NCBI RefSeq assembly: GCF_000308495.1
Contig: NZ_BAFU01000057.1
Coordinates: 56,439-120,438 of the forward strand
Source: Nocardia brevicatena NBRC 12119
Lineage (GTDB): Bacteria; Actinomycetota; Actinomycetes; Mycobacteriales; Mycobacteriaceae
DNA: 64,000 bases
Reading direction: 5' to 3'
Below the pieces are notes generated by a model that was given only the letters and a program-made list of their open reading frames with translations, was not told the DNA's origin and searched no databases. The number at the start of each line of letters is the position of its first letter. The first letter of the stretch is position 1. Shown piece by piece: positions 16,683 to 26,319 of the stretch. The position numbers were made by a program, and so were the translations under genes.

Positions 16683-17954
16683 ATGACCATTGAGGCAGGG
16701 CAACTGCGTGATCACATCGATTTGATGACCTCCGCAAGGATCCTGGCGGACCCCGTATGCGGCCCAGAAGCTCTCGGTGAGTTCGAGAGGTTCCTCCGCG
16801 ATTATCACGATGTGGAGGGTGCAGACCAGCTCGACCAGCGGCCGGAAGCTGCGATGATGCTCATGCGGCAAGACCTACGTCGCAGTATTCAGCGTGTGGT
16901 GACACATCGTGTGGCCGAAGTCCTGCTGCCTATTGCGTTGGACCTTCTCGGTGATGATTCGCATGCGATGGATCGCATAGAACGCGAAAAAGTCACCGAT
17001 GTCGACCAATGGGAAGGTGCTCGCTATCGCGTATTTTTCGGAGACGAGGCGAAAATAGCTGCCGCATACGAATACCTGTTCATGTCCGCAGCCGAAGAGA
17101 ACTTGTTCTCCTGCTTTACCCCGGAACAGGCCGAGGCGCTTCGTCGGATCAACTATGACGCAACGATCGCACTACGCGAGGCGGCATCGGCCACGCGCGA
17201 CAAAGAGTATGCGGAATCGCCTGTGATGGAAGTTATCGCAAATGAGCCATACGTTACAGTCGATGATGCGGCTCGGGTCACCATGAGAATGAGGACCGTC
17301 TCTTTCATGGGAAACACCGCTGAACCGGTTCGGGCCAACAACAGCTTGCGGCCCGATATTCTGCATCAGCTCCATACCAATGCAGTCGGATTCGGTGAAT
17401 TCTATGGATCCGCGGTAGGAACCATTCTACCGTATACCTTCAAAGAAGATGGTTGTCCACGCCAGGTCTGGATAGAAACCGAGCTCAGCAGCATTGCGCC
17501 AATTTCCGCGGTGGCTGCCCTCAAGGACGGCCCGGCGGGAAATTTACTTTTTTCGGATCGCGGCAAGCGCGTCTATCGGGCTACGGAAAATTCCGGACGC
17601 TGGATCCTCGAGGCAGTCAGGCAACCGCTCGTTTCGGCCGCTGAACGGGTAGCGCGGGCGGAAGCGAAAGACTTGGGACGAAAAGGTTTTATGGGTCATT
17701 GGGGACGTTGTCCGTCCAACCAAGCGCTTGCACCGAATCAAGCCGAAGCCGAGCAACATGCTGAACTCGTGGATAAAATCGATCAGATCACTGGCGGGCA
17801 TGCGCCCGAGCACTTACGGACGATTGTGACCCCTGCCGATGTGTGTGCGATTCTCGCAGTGGGGTTGGTGGCCGCGCTCGAACAACGGGGCATAGTGCGG
17901 CTCGATCCGACGTCTCTGGAGCCCGTACCACGCCACGAACCGGCTGATCTCTAG
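16683..17954 (+). CDS. unknown 423-residue protein next to the RiPP locus
   Basis: I do not recognise this protein. It is soluble, with no signal peptide or membrane segment. It is mixed in composition: a helical acidic N-terminal half (DQLDQRPEAAMMLMRQDLRR, EEVTDVDQWEGARYRVFFGDEAK-like region, YEYLFMSAAEENLF) and a second half with GRCPSNQALAPN and a conserved-looking MGHWGRCP. Codon use is visibly more AT-rich than in flanking genes (gaaaaa, aaaata, ttttcg codons), suggesting separate or recent acquisition together with the RiPP genes. ATG at 16683 follows AAGGAAA by 4 bases. It could be an RiPP accessory or immunity factor, or unrelated. No function is proposed. Confidence 0.7.
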   Translation: MTIEAGQLRDHIDLMTSARILADPVCGPEALGEFERFLRDYHDVEGADQLDQRPEAAMMLMRQDLRRSIQRVVTHRVAEVLLPIALDLLGDDSHAMDRIEREKVTDVDQWEGARYRVFFGDEAKIAAAYEYLFMSAAEENLFSCFTPEQAEALRRINYDATIALREAASATRDKEYAESPVMEVIANEPYVTVDDAARVTMRMRTVSFMGNTAEPVRANNSLRPDILHQLHTNAVGFGEFYGSAVGTILPYTFKEDGCPRQVWIETELSSIAPISAVAALKDGPAGNLLFSDRGKRVYRATENSGRWILEAVRQPLVSAAERVARAEAKDLGRKGFMGHWGRCPSNQALAPNQAEAEQHAELVDKIDQITGGHAPEHLRTIVTPADVCAILAVGLVAALEQRGIVRLDPTSLEPVPRHEPADL

Positions 17955-18275
17955 ATCGAGCGCTGCGTTCGGGCCGGTGTCGGGGAACAGTCGTATTCCC
18001 TGGCCGATGGCCTCGGCGTCCGTAGCGTCAACCTTGTGACCGGCCGAATCCTGTCGAGAGGTTGACGCAGGACATCCAGGTCACACAGCAGAGATGTCAT
18101 ATGGGTGTAGACCGTCACACGGGCAGAGTTCACCAGGCTTGCGTCCGAGCCGTGCTCACCCGATCCGAGACATGGGAGCCGGCGCCGCGACCCCGTTCGA
18201 TGTTTGCCTCCGCGATGACCGGGTACATCGCGGCGCACCCTGTCATCACCTCCACCGCTGACAGAAGTGATTCAC
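17955..18275. other. intergenic stretch, nothing recognised
   Basis: Open frames exist on both strands but are short and Arg-rich. I see no family pattern, RNA gene or repeat. It probably marks the right border of the RiPP locus. Confidence 0.4.
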
Positions 18276-18554
18276 ATGCCCGAACGAATCAGTGTCGAAC
18301 CCGTTATCGACCACGAATACTTCGTCCGTGTCGTCGATGCCGGCGACACCGCAGAATCGCAGTTCGTTATCGACCCCGACACCCTGGCCGAACTCGGATT
18401 CGCCCCCGGAGACGAGCAACGCGTCGTCGAACACACCGCCCTATTCTTGGCCGAACGTCAACCGGTCATCGACTTCCCCCCGTTGGTATACCTCGACACC
18501 GTTGTCGCCGCGTACCGCGACTATCCCGAAGAGCTACATCACCGCCTCGGTTGA
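18276..18554 (+). CDS. small conserved-looking hypothetical protein
   Basis: 92 residues from the ATG at 18276 (a GTG in frame at 18267). It is acidic and regularly built: EYFVRVVDAGDTAESQFVID, DTLAELGFAPGDEQRVVEHT, AYRDYPEELHHRL. Third-position GC is high, and no other frame looks better, so it is probably a real cytosolic protein. No domain recognised. It precedes the deaminase pseudogene on the same strand by 79 bases. Confidence 0.6.
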   Translation: MPERISVEPVIDHEYFVRVVDAGDTAESQFVIDPDTLAELGFAPGDEQRVVEHTALFLAERQPVIDFPPLVYLDTVVAAYRDYPEELHHRLG

Positions 18555-18633
18555 CGGTGCTTCCGGGACCGCGCTCGACAGCAGTTGCGTTTCTGCCGAC
18601 GGCACCTTCGCCTTCCCGCCTCGGAGGCACATC

Positions 18634-19116
18634 ATGGACTTCGCTCAACGGACCATCGACTTGGCCCACCAGAACGTCGCCGAAGGCGGTCGCCCATTCG
18701 TGACGGTTACCGTCGAGGACGTCGAAATACTGGTCGAGGCCGCCAACCGAGTCGCCCCGACCGCGCACGCGGAGACCCTCGCCGTCAGTCAGGCGTGTAA
18801 AAAGCCAGGTACCGAGCAGTTGGTCGGCGCCACTGTCTACCTGCCGGCCGACCCCGTGCCCGATGTGCCTGGGCTCGCTGTATTCCTGTTCGCCGGACGA
18901 AGTCGTCTCCTTGGCTTCGCATGACAACTATCAGTCGTATTATGTCGACGATCGCAGGTATTTCGAGGTCGACACGTTCTACGACGAATTCGGCAAAGGG
19001 CGGGACAAGCGGCGCCTGCCGATATGTTACGAACCCGCGACGCCGCCATCGACGTCTATCGATTCCGGCGCGAACGCAACAGTGGAGAGCGCGAGGCGAC
19101 ACCTTCGACCAGCTGA
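18634..19116 (+). pseudogene. nucleoside deaminase (cytidine/guanine deaminase family) with two frameshifts
   Basis: The sequence encodes a zinc-dependent nucleoside deaminase of about 160 residues in three pieces. Frame 1 from the ATG at 18634 (GGAGG at 18623-18627) covers FAQRTIDLAHQNVAEGGRPF and the TAHAE zinc/proton-shuttle motif. An extra base near 18856 then shifts the frame just before the zinc motif, which reads C-P-M-C in frame 2 and continues LGSLYSCSPDEVV to RRLPICYEP. A lost base near 19036 returns to frame 1 (DAAIDVYRFRRERN) up to TGA 19114-19116. All catalytic residues survive, so the damage is recent or technical. Confidence 0.7.
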
Positions 19117-19254
19117 ATCCACGCAGCGGCGGTTACGCACAGCCGGTGGTGGCCGATACCGCTGCTCCGCATGAGATTTCCGCAGACGTCGAGTATGCGG
19201 CCGCGGTTGCCATGGTCGGCACGGGCAGATGGCGAGGGGGTCCCGCCTCGTGCC

Positions 19255-19450
19255 CGGTTCACCCCGAAGGATGTGGTGCTGGTGAACACGGCCACCGGGA
19301 TCGGGTGCCGGTGCAGACGGCGCTCCAGGCCGGAGCAACAGTCGTCGAGGCGGCCGGTGGGCACAGCAAAATCGAGCCGGTACAGCAGCCGGGCGCTACC
19401 GGGGCAGTCGACCACACCGCCGCAGACCGGCCGGATTCGGTTGGCGGATC
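19255..19450 (+). pseudogene. zinc-type (MDR) quinone oxidoreductase remnant
   Basis: Two frames carry the nucleotide-binding core of a medium-chain dehydrogenase. RFTPKDVVLVNTATGIG (frame 1, from 19255) corresponds to the usual GDVVLVNGATGGVG. Then ALQAGATVVEAAGGHSKIEPV, GATGAVDHTAADRPDSV follows in another frame (from about 19308). The N-terminal catalytic domain and the C-terminus are missing. It is a decayed fragment. Confidence 0.55.
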
Positions 19451-19560
19451 CAGGAGGATGGCCCATCGAGAGCGCGCTGTGGTCGTCGGGGTGTCTTAAC
19501 GAAGTGACACTTTCCCGACGTCAACGATCGGGTGTCAGCATGAAGCGAGGGCACCCGGCG

Positions 19561-19971
19561 CTATGAGGCCGACAGCGCGATGAGGCCCGCGTCGGTAGGC
19601 CGGAAACCGCAGGCGTCGAAATAGAAGGCCCGAAGATGCGGCTCGAAATCGACATGCAGCCAGGTGCAGCCCGCTCGCGCTGCGGCCTCGGCCGCACCGC
19701 GCACGAGTTCGGTACCGATGCCTCGATGACGAAAGTCGGGATGGACCGTGGGGTCCAGCAGGAATGCGTGCTCACCTCCATCCCAGGCCACGTTGGCAAA
19801 TCCGACCAGAGTGCGGTCGGAGAGCCTAACGGTCGTCCAGCCGAGGCTGTGCCGACGGATACGATCCCACCGGCCGGGTTCAGGCGAGCCTCCATCGGCC
19901 AGGATGAGGGCGATCAGCTCGGCGTCGGTGATCTCGGCGCGCCAACCGTAGTCGATTTCCACGGCCGCCAT
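19561..19971 (-). CDS. GNAT-family N-acetyltransferase
   Basis: About 136 residues from the ATG at 19971 (the frame is open 15 codons further up). The acetyl-CoA-binding motif A is VHPDFRHRGIGTELVRGA (R-x-x-G-x-G), followed by AGCTWLHVDFEPHLRAFYFDACGF, the typical motif B ending in Y-x-x-x-G-F. Acceptor unknown. It stands alone on the minus strand among pseudogenes. Confidence 0.8.
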   Translation of the reverse strand: MAAVEIDYGWRAEITDAELIALILADGGSPEPGRWDRIRRHSLGWTTVRLSDRTLVGFANVAWDGGEHAFLLDPTVHPDFRHRGIGTELVRGAAEAAARAGCTWLHVDFEPHLRAFYFDACGFRPTDAGLIALSAS

Positions 19972-20109
19972 TATGGGTTCGGAGACCACACCGCTGTCGA
20001 CTCGTTTATCGATCACACGCCCCGCTCATCGGAATGCGCACGGGACCGCTCCTGGTTCGGTTGACTCCTGACCTGTGAGGACTTGGCCTTCACGGTGGAG
20101 GCGATCGAT

Positions 20110-20169
20110 ATACCGAAGCCCTATCCCGAGAAGTTCCGCCACGACGTGGTCGCGCACGCCCGGCGGGGC
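20110..20169 (+). mobile_element. IS3-family orfA N-terminal scrap
   Basis: Twenty codons match the start of IS3-type OrfA transposases (PKPYPEKFRHDVVAHARR; consensus PKPYPEEFRRDVVAVARR) and then diverge. It is a second, independent trace of the same IS family as 10681-11138, indicating past transposition in this area. Confidence 0.5.
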
Positions 20170-20710
20170 GGAGGGGCGCGCAGCAATTGCGTGCGGGTCG
20201 CTCCGGCGCAGTCCACACCCATCGAATATGTGGACCGGCTCGCCGCCGCCCTGCCCGAGGTTGTCGGCAGGTTCGGCAAATGATGGCAAGTCCACTGCGG
20301 TGGTCTCGATCCGACCACGCCTCGATCACCTGCCCGCTACCGGATGCGCATTACGGACACATGACTGAGAAGTTTCTGAGAATGGGCAGACGCGTGATTC
20401 CGAACACGGCCCCGCCGGGCCGGTAGATCTATGGTTCTTCCGTGCTCGACACCCTCACCGGCATACCCGGCACCCCGTTCCCGGTCCAGGGAACGGGTCC
20501 TTCGACGGTTGCCTCTCACCGGCCGTCTACTATGCATACCTGTGCACCGATCGTATTCCGCGACAAGGAAATACCGGATCACAGGGCACCGGGCGGGACC
20601 GCGCCTCGCCTACAGTTGACAATCCGCGCCGGCATGCCGGCGCCACGCGGATCCGATCGAACCACCGCGACAGCAGCGGTTCGCCTCCGAAGCGAGCACG
20701 TCCACACACG
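20170..20710. other. gene-poor stretch
   Basis: No supportable gene. Short frames on both strands lack starts with ribosome binding sites and show no family pattern. Confidence 0.4.
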
Positions 20711-21136
20711 GTGACCATGAGGTATCAGCCGGAGATCACGGCGCCGGACCGGCGCCCGTCACGCATCGACGCCGCAGTGACATGGATCCTTGCGATCCTT
20801 GTCCTGATGTTCTCACTCGCCGGGTGCGATCGTGAACGCCAGTATCTTCAGCAACCCGAAAAGACCGGGATCACGGGGCTTTTCAGTGCCGCACCGACAG
20901 ACCATTGCGCCGGAACCGATGCACCGGACGAACAGCCACACGCGCGGCACATGGCATCCGACGAGATCGCCGTCGCCGGAACCGACACGCCTAAAGCTCA
21001 CACTCTCCTGTATCAGGCCGCGGAAGCAGCGGTCGAGGCCCCCCGCGCACCGTCCGAACTTCCCTTCTCCACCGGGCCGCCACTGCCAACCGGGGGTCGT
21101 GACATCCTGACTCGTTTCTGTATCGCCAGACGCTGA
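20711..21136 (+). CDS. putative small lipoprotein
   Basis: About 140 residues from GTG 20711 (ATG at 20717). A hydrophobic stretch WILAILVLMFSLAGC ends in a canonical lipobox (L-A-G-C), so the protein would be lipidated and anchored outside the membrane. The rest is polar and unstructured-looking (APTDHCAGTDAPDEQPHA). No domain recognised. The frame is coherent, but I see no strong Shine-Dalgarno, so it may be spurious. Confidence 0.45.
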   Translation: MTMRYQPEITAPDRRPSRIDAAVTWILAILVLMFSLAGCDRERQYLQQPEKTGITGLFSAAPTDHCAGTDAPDEQPHARHMASDEIAVAGTDTPKAHTLLYQAAEAAVEAPRAPSELPFSTGPPLPTGGRDILTRFCIARR

Positions 21137-21238
21137 CAGGCCGGCGCCAGGCCGACGGTCCACGGGGCCGCGCGGCCGGTGTCCGCTGCCCACACAACGT
21201 CCGGCGCCGCTGCGGCGCCCGTACAGAAAGCGACACAC

Positions 21239-22369
21239 ATGGAAGATGTCGTCGTGTCCAGGACTCTCGCGGAGCTCAACGAACCCTGGGGTGAGGCACT
21301 ACGCTCCGTCCGCTCTCCCCACGAACTGATCGGTAACACCCCCGTGCAATGGATCGGCGCTCCCCTGGCGCCCCCGGACCGGGGATTCTGGGCAAAACTC
21401 GAGGGCTTCAACCCTGGTGGGATGAAAGACCGGCCCGCCCTGCACATGGTGCGGCAAGCCGAGGCCCGCGGAGAACTGGCACCCGGTGCGCGGATCATCG
21501 AATCCACCAGCGGAACTCTGGGGCTCGGGTTGGCCTTGGCGGGGATGATCACCGGCCATCCGACGACGGTGGTGACCGACCCCGGACTCGAACCGATCGT
21601 CGCCCGAATGCTGGCCGCCTACGGAACACAGGTCGAGTTGGTGACCGAACCTCATTCGGTCGGCGGCTGGCAACGAGCGCGCCGGGAACGAGTCACCGAG
21701 TTGCTGGCCCGCGAACCCGGTTCCTGGTGCCCGGACCAGTACACCAATCCCGATAATGTCGCCGGCTACGAAACGCTGGCCTTGGAGCTGATGACCCAGC
21801 TCGGCGGAGTCGACGTGCTGGTCTGCGCAGTCGGCACCGGCGGCCACTCCGCCGGAGTAGCGAGGGTACTACGACGATCCCAGCCGGAGATGCGGTTGAT
21901 CGGCGTGGACACCATCGGCTCCACCATCTTCGGCCAACCGGCGCAGCCTCGGCTGATGCGTGGTCTGGGCTCGAGCATCTACCCGTCCAATGTCGACTAC
22001 AGCGCCTTCGACGAGGTGCACTGGGTCGCCCCGGCCGAGGCCGTCTGGGCCTGTCGTGCCCTGGCGTCGACTCATTACGTCGGCGGGGGCTGGAGTGTGG
22101 GAGCAGCGGCGCTGGTGGCCGGGTGGGCGGCGCGTACCTACGAGCCCGGTACCCGGATCGCCGCGGTGTTCCCCGACGGCCCGCACCGCTATTTCGACAC
22201 CGTCTACAACGACGCCTACTGCGCCGAACACGGCCTGCTCGACGCCGAGCCCCCGCGCGGGCCGGAGACCATCGACCACCCGGAGGAACGGGTGGTGCGG
22301 TTCTGGACCCGTTGCACCACCGTGATGGATCCCCGCACCCGTGCGACCGGTTCCGAGGTGGCGCGGTGA
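21239..22369 (+). CDS. PLP-dependent cysteine synthase/cystathionine beta-synthase family enzyme
   Basis: About 376 residues, fold-type II PLP enzyme. [11 protein letters not shown] opens the fold, the PLP Schiff-base lysine is in [10 protein letters not shown], the substrate Asn/Ser/Thr loop is [12 protein letters not shown], and the phosphate-binding glycine loop is [10 protein letters not shown]. Members catalyse beta-replacement or beta-elimination on serine, O-acetylserine or cysteine-type substrates; the exact reaction is open. The C-terminus is longer than classical CysK. Its stop overlaps the GTG of the following MFS gene by 4 bases, so the two are translationally coupled. That suggests the enzyme makes a small amino-acid-derived product that the transporter moves. 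Confidence 0.8.
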   Translation: MEDVVVSRTLAELNEPWGEALRSVRSPHELIGNTPVQWIGAPLAPPDRGFWAKLEGFNPGGMKDRPALHMVRQAEARGELAPGARIIESTSGTLGLGLALAGMITGHPTTVVTDPGLEPIVARMLAAYGTQVELVTEPHSVGGWQRARRERVTELLAREPGSWCPDQYTNPDNVAGYETLALELMTQLGGVDVLVCAVGTGGHSAGVARVLRRSQPEMRLIGVDTIGSTIFGQPAQPRLMRGLGSSIYPSNVDYSAFDEVHWVAPAEAVWACRALASTHYVGGGWSVGAAALVAGWAARTYEPGTRIAAVFPDGPHRYFDTVYNDAYCAEHGLLDAEPPRGPETIDHPEERVVRFWTRCTTVMDPRTRATGSEVAR

Positions 22370-23619
22370 CCCTCCTGGCGAAATTCCGCAGCTTCGACCT
22401 GCCGGCACGCCTGCTGATGATCAACCAGTTCGGCATCAACCTCGGCTTCTACATGCTCATGCCGTATCTGGCGGGGTATCTGGCCGGCCCCCTCGGCCTC
22501 GCGGCGTGGGCCGTCGGCCTGGTGCTGGGGGTGCGCAACTTCTCCCAGCAGGGCATGTTCCTCATCGGTGGCACCCTCGCCGACCGCTTGGGCTACAAGC
22601 CGCTCATCGTCGCCGGATGCCTTCTGCGCACGGGCGGTTTCACGCTGCTCGTGTTCGCCACATCGCTACCGGCACTGCTGATCGCCTCGGCAGCGACGGG
22701 TTTCGCCGGAGCACTGTTCAATCCCGCGGTGCGGGCCTATCTCGCCGCCGATACCGGGGAACGCCGCGTGGAGGCCTTCGCGGTGTTCAATGTGTTCTAT
22801 CAGGCCGGAATTCTGGCAGGTCCCCTGGTGGGACTGGCGCTGATGGCACTGGATTTCCGGGTCACCGCAGCCGCCGCGGCGGTGGTTTTCGGGGTGCTGA
22901 CGGTGGCGCAGCTGTGCGCACTGCCCACCCGACGCGCGCCGGTGGCCCCGGAAAAGACCTCGGTGCTACACGACTGGCGCACCGTTGCCGCCAACCGCAG
23001 GTTCGTGTGGTTCTCCCTCGCGATGATCGGATCGTACGTATTGTCGTTCCAGATCTACTTGGCGCTGCCGCTCCAGGCCGAGGTCATCGCAGGCGTCCAC
23101 GCACAGGTATTGACATCGGCGGTGTTCGCGGTATCCGCCGTGGTGGCCATCGCAGGCCAGCTGCGCATCACCGCGTTCTTCGCCGGACGTTTCGGAACCG
23201 GGCGAGCCCTGGTGCTCGGCATGTGCATCCTCGCGGTCGCGTTTCTGCCGCCGGCAGTGGTCCCGGATATCCGTGCGTTCGGCGTCATCGCGGCCTACGC
23301 CGCACTGTTGATCTCGGCGGTGCTCTTGGCCGTCGGCACGGCCACGGTGTTCCCGTTCGAAATGGACAGCGTGGTTTCACTGGCCGGCGGCAGGCTCGTC
23401 GCCACCCACTACGGCTTCTACAACACCATCGTCGGCATCGGCATCCTGCTCGGAAACCTGACTACCGGAGCCGTCCTGGGCGCGGCACAGGACGCAAACG
23501 CCGAAAGTCTGGTCTGGCTCGGCCTCACCGCGATCGGTGCCGTATCCGCACTCGCCCTGCACCGGCTCGACAGGGCCCGGCCCACACAACAACCACAACC
23601 GCAACCGGCGCCGGCATGA
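22366..23619 (+). CDS. MFS transporter coupled to the PLP enzyme
   Basis: About 417 residues, 12 predicted membrane segments. Motif A is [13 protein letters not shown] between segments 2 and 3, and [24 protein letters not shown] precedes segment 5. The second half repeats the pattern ([18 protein letters not shown]). GTG at 22366 overlaps the upstream TGA. The open frame extends to 22123, but that part is the antisense-like shadow of the PLP gene. Probable exporter of the partner enzyme's product; drug efflux is the alternative. Confidence 0.85.
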   Translation: MTLLAKFRSFDLPARLLMINQFGINLGFYMLMPYLAGYLAGPLGLAAWAVGLVLGVRNFSQQGMFLIGGTLADRLGYKPLIVAGCLLRTGGFTLLVFATSLPALLIASAATGFAGALFNPAVRAYLAADTGERRVEAFAVFNVFYQAGILAGPLVGLALMALDFRVTAAAAAVVFGVLTVAQLCALPTRRAPVAPEKTSVLHDWRTVAANRRFVWFSLAMIGSYVLSFQIYLALPLQAEVIAGVHAQVLTSAVFAVSAVVAIAGQLRITAFFAGRFGTGRALVLGMCILAVAFLPPAVVPDIRAFGVIAAYAALLISAVLLAVGTATVFPFEMDSVVSLAGGRLVATHYGFYNTIVGIGILLGNLTTGAVLGAAQDANAESLVWLGLTAIGAVSALALHRLDRARPTQQPQPQPAPA

Positions 23620-23811
23620 ACCGAGCCACCGCCTGTCCATACTCCAGGCGTCGCCGTCCGACCTCCGGACGCGGACCCGACCCGCGCCGCACCGGACATC
23701 CGAGCGCCATCGGGGTGCTCATCCGTTCACCGCTGCTCACCGAAGGGGCATAGCCGTACCGCGCCGGTGAACCCCCCATCAACCTGTTCGACCATCCCAG
23801 AAAGGACAATC

Positions 23812-24147
23812 GTGCGACTTCTCACCCCCCTGACGGCAGTGACCGCCCCCATCGGCTGCCTCCTCCTGGCAAGCGCACCGGCGACGGCATTGTCGGTAAC
23901 CCCCTCCCCCAGCACCGTGACCCTTGACCTCACCCAGGCCGAGGCCGAGGCGATAACCGCGCTGAACCTCGGCCCTCTCCTGGGTGCACTCCCGCCGAAC
24001 TTCACGCCCGAAGCGAAACAGCGCCTCGCGGAGAACATCTCCCACTATGCCGCCCAAGCCGCGCGAACCCCTGGATCGACCCTGTCGGTGATCATCGATC
24101 AGCCGGTCGCCGACACACCTGGGGTCAGCGTCACCGTCACCCGCTGA
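23812..24147 (+). CDS. small secreted protein
   Basis: 111 residues. A signal peptide (MRLLTPLTAVTAPIGCLLLASAPATA) with an Ala-x-Ala site near residue 26 precedes a mature domain of about 85 residues with EAEAITALNLGPLLGALPP and a C-terminal strand region. GTG start with AAAGGA 5-6 bases upstream. Similar short secreted proteins of unknown role are common in Nocardia/Rhodococcus. A strong hairpin (24161-24208) ends the unit. Confidence 0.7.
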   Translation: MRLLTPLTAVTAPIGCLLLASAPATALSVTPSPSTVTLDLTQAEAEAITALNLGPLLGALPPNFTPEAKQRLAENISHYAAQAARTPGSTLSVIIDQPVADTPGVSVTVTR

Positions 24148-24160
24148 CCCGGGAGACACC

Positions 24161-24208
24161 GGGCACCGCTCGGCCGAAGAGGCCGACCTCCGAAGCCGAG
24201 CGGTGCCC
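24161..24208 (+). terminator. 14-bp stem terminator
   Basis: 24161-24174 is exactly complementary to 24195-24208 with a 20-base loop, beginning 14 bases after the secreted-protein stop. It is a likely rho-independent-style terminator without a U-tract. Confidence 0.65.
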
Positions 24209-24456
24209 ACTCCGGTAGATCCGGCGCCCACGCACCGCGGCGCACGACGCATACCCGCCGAAGCATTGCCGCAGCAGGGCCCTACTCATTCGCCGGAGCA
24301 GCATGAGGAACCGGCCACATCATCGAGCGCGTGGTGAGAACGACGATGATCCCTCGGCCGGGACGGCGGGCCCGGATGCGGTGCTCGGGCTTTCACCACC
24401 CTCTCCAGGCCGCGGGGGAGGGCGAGGCGCGCGCCGGGCGAGGACGGTACCGCGGC

Positions 24457-26235
24457 TTACCGAGACTCGGTCTGTGCCGTGGTCGCCCGGCCCAGAATCC
24501 GTTCGACAACTGCTTGCAGCATGGCGACCGGGTCGTGCCGCGCATCGGTGGCTCGCCACGCCACCATGTGATCGGGGCGTACGAGGACGGCGCCATCTTC
24601 GTCGACTTCGGATAGCGCCCGGTAGTCGCCGTAGCTGTCCTCGTAGTCGCAGCCACGGCCGATGGTGTGTACCCGGATCGGTACGCCGAACCGGTCGCCG
24701 GCCCGGCGTGCGGCTTCCCGCCAAATATCACCACCGAGCCCGGTGAGCAGGGTGAACCGACCCTTGCCGCACAGATCGAAAATGGGAACCCGGCGTTGGT
24801 TCGCGGTCACCCAGGCATGGGGCAGGTGCCGTCCCGGCCGAGTGGTGGAGAAGTAGTAGATCTCCTCGTCACGCGGCGCGGGCCGCGCTGGGCTGTCGTC
24901 CGGTACCACGGCCGTGGAGTGGTAGTGCTGATTGGTCTCCACCCCGTGGGTGTTGAAGCACATGATCGTCGCCTGTAGTGCGACGTCGAAAGCGCGTCGT
25001 TGTTCCCCGCATCCGGGGCGTGACAGAGCGGCCAGTGCCTCGCTCATCGAATCCTCGTCCGGAACCGCCGGTAGCGCGAGCGCCTGAAACAGCGGTGGCA
25101 TCAGCCCCTCACTCTTCGTCGCGCGCTCGACGATCTGCTTGCCGACCGGTATGCGCTCGTCACGGTAGCTGTCGAGCAGAGCGGGGGCGGCCACACCTCG
25201 CAGTACCATTGCCAGTTTCCAGCACAGGTTGTAACTGTCCTGGATGGAGGTGTTGGAACCGAGGCCATTCATCGGTGAGTGCCGATGCACGGCGTCACCG
25301 ACGCATATCACCCGGCCGCGCATATTGTCGGTGGCGTACATGGAGTTGACGGCCCAGGTGGACATGGACTCGATCTTCACCGGCACGCTGTCGTCGCCGA
25401 TCAGCTGATGAGCGATCCGGATTCCGTCCTGCTCGGTGAGCTCGATGTTCCCGGCGCTCGGGTCATAACCCCAGACACCGACCCAGCGGGTCCACGGGCG
25501 GACCACCCGCAGCACGCCCACCCCATTGCCGCCATGGCCGACACCGGGCTGCACGAACCAGTACATATCGCCGGGCCGGTGCTCGACGTAGGGCGTCAGG
25601 TCGGCCTCGAACACGATATTGATCGATCCTCCGGCCCCCATCCGGCCTTCCATCAGCAGGCCCAGCTGCCGTGCGACGAGTGAGTTGCCGCCGTCGGCGC
25701 CGATCAGATACTTGCAGCGGATATCGTATTCGTGACCGGTCAGCCGGTCTCGCACCCGAGCGGTTACTCCGGTGTCGTCCTGGGTGAAGGACAGCAACTC
25801 GGTGCTCGTCCGCACCGTGGACCCGCGCACCGAGGCAGCGTCGACGAGAATCGGTTCCAGGGCGTCTTGCGGCAGGTCACACACCGAGGAGGGGCTGGCC
25901 AGGTCATGTTCGGCCTTGAAATGCGGGTGGGTATACCAGGTCCGCAAACGTCCCAGCTCGTTGCCGGCGAGGCTGGTGGCGTAGACGTGCTCACCCATCA
26001 GGCGTTGCGGGGTGGCGTGCCGGATCGCCTGATGTTCCAGGCCCAGATCGCGCAGCACTTCCATCGCGCGCTGGTTGGTGATGTGCGCGCGCGGCGAGTT
26101 CGCCACCCCGCCGTGCTTGTTGAGCATTATGTTGTCGATGCCATATGTCGACAGCAGCGCTGCCGCGGTCGCGCCCGCCGGCCCCGCTCCGGCGATCAGG
26201 ACGTCTGTTTCGACAACATTGTCGGAAGTGGACAT
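24457..26235 (-). CDS. FAD-dependent phenol-type monooxygenase (TfdB/PheA-like)
   Basis: 592 residues, class A flavoprotein hydroxylase. The dinucleotide-binding GAGPAG is at residues 16-21, HGGVANSPRAHITNQRAMEVLRDLG is typical of 2,4-dichlorophenol hydroxylases, the second FAD motif is GRVICVGDAVHRHSPMNGLG (GD near residue 310), and a thioredoxin-like C-terminal domain follows. It would ortho-hydroxylate a phenol with NAD(P)H and O2 to give a catechol. ATG at 26235 has GGAG 7 bases upstream. It is the last gene of a three-gene minus-strand operon with a ring-cleavage dioxygenase and a C-C hydrolase, consistent with a meta-cleavage pathway. Confidence 0.85.
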   Translation of the reverse strand: MSTSDNVVETDVLIAGAGPAGATAAALLSTYGIDNIMLNKHGGVANSPRAHITNQRAMEVLRDLGLEHQAIRHATPQRLMGEHVYATSLAGNELGRLRTWYTHPHFKAEHDLASPSSVCDLPQDALEPILVDAASVRGSTVRTSTELLSFTQDDTGVTARVRDRLTGHEYDIRCKYLIGADGGNSLVARQLGLLMEGRMGAGGSINIVFEADLTPYVEHRPGDMYWFVQPGVGHGGNGVGVLRVVRPWTRWVGVWGYDPSAGNIELTEQDGIRIAHQLIGDDSVPVKIESMSTWAVNSMYATDNMRGRVICVGDAVHRHSPMNGLGSNTSIQDSYNLCWKLAMVLRGVAAPALLDSYRDERIPVGKQIVERATKSEGLMPPLFQALALPAVPDEDSMSEALAALSRPGCGEQRRAFDVALQATIMCFNTHGVETNQHYHSTAVVPDDSPARPAPRDEEIYYFSTTRPGRHLPHAWVTANQRRVPIFDLCGKGRFTLLTGLGGDIWREAARRAGDRFGVPIRVHTIGRGCDYEDSYGDYRALSEVDEDGAVLVRPDHMVAWRATDARHDPVAMLQAVVERILGRATTAQTESR

Positions 26236-26319
26236 GGTGTGACTCCTATGAGCTGACTGATGGAGGTGACAGACTCCGCCGCCGGCGCGGGCAGCAGAGT
26301 CCGCCCGACGTGTGATGGG

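Noticed and set aside
18062-18703. 213-codon plus-strand frame overlapping two small genes
   Set aside because: Arg/Thr/His-rich shadow of the 95-codon protein and the deaminase; no independent signals.
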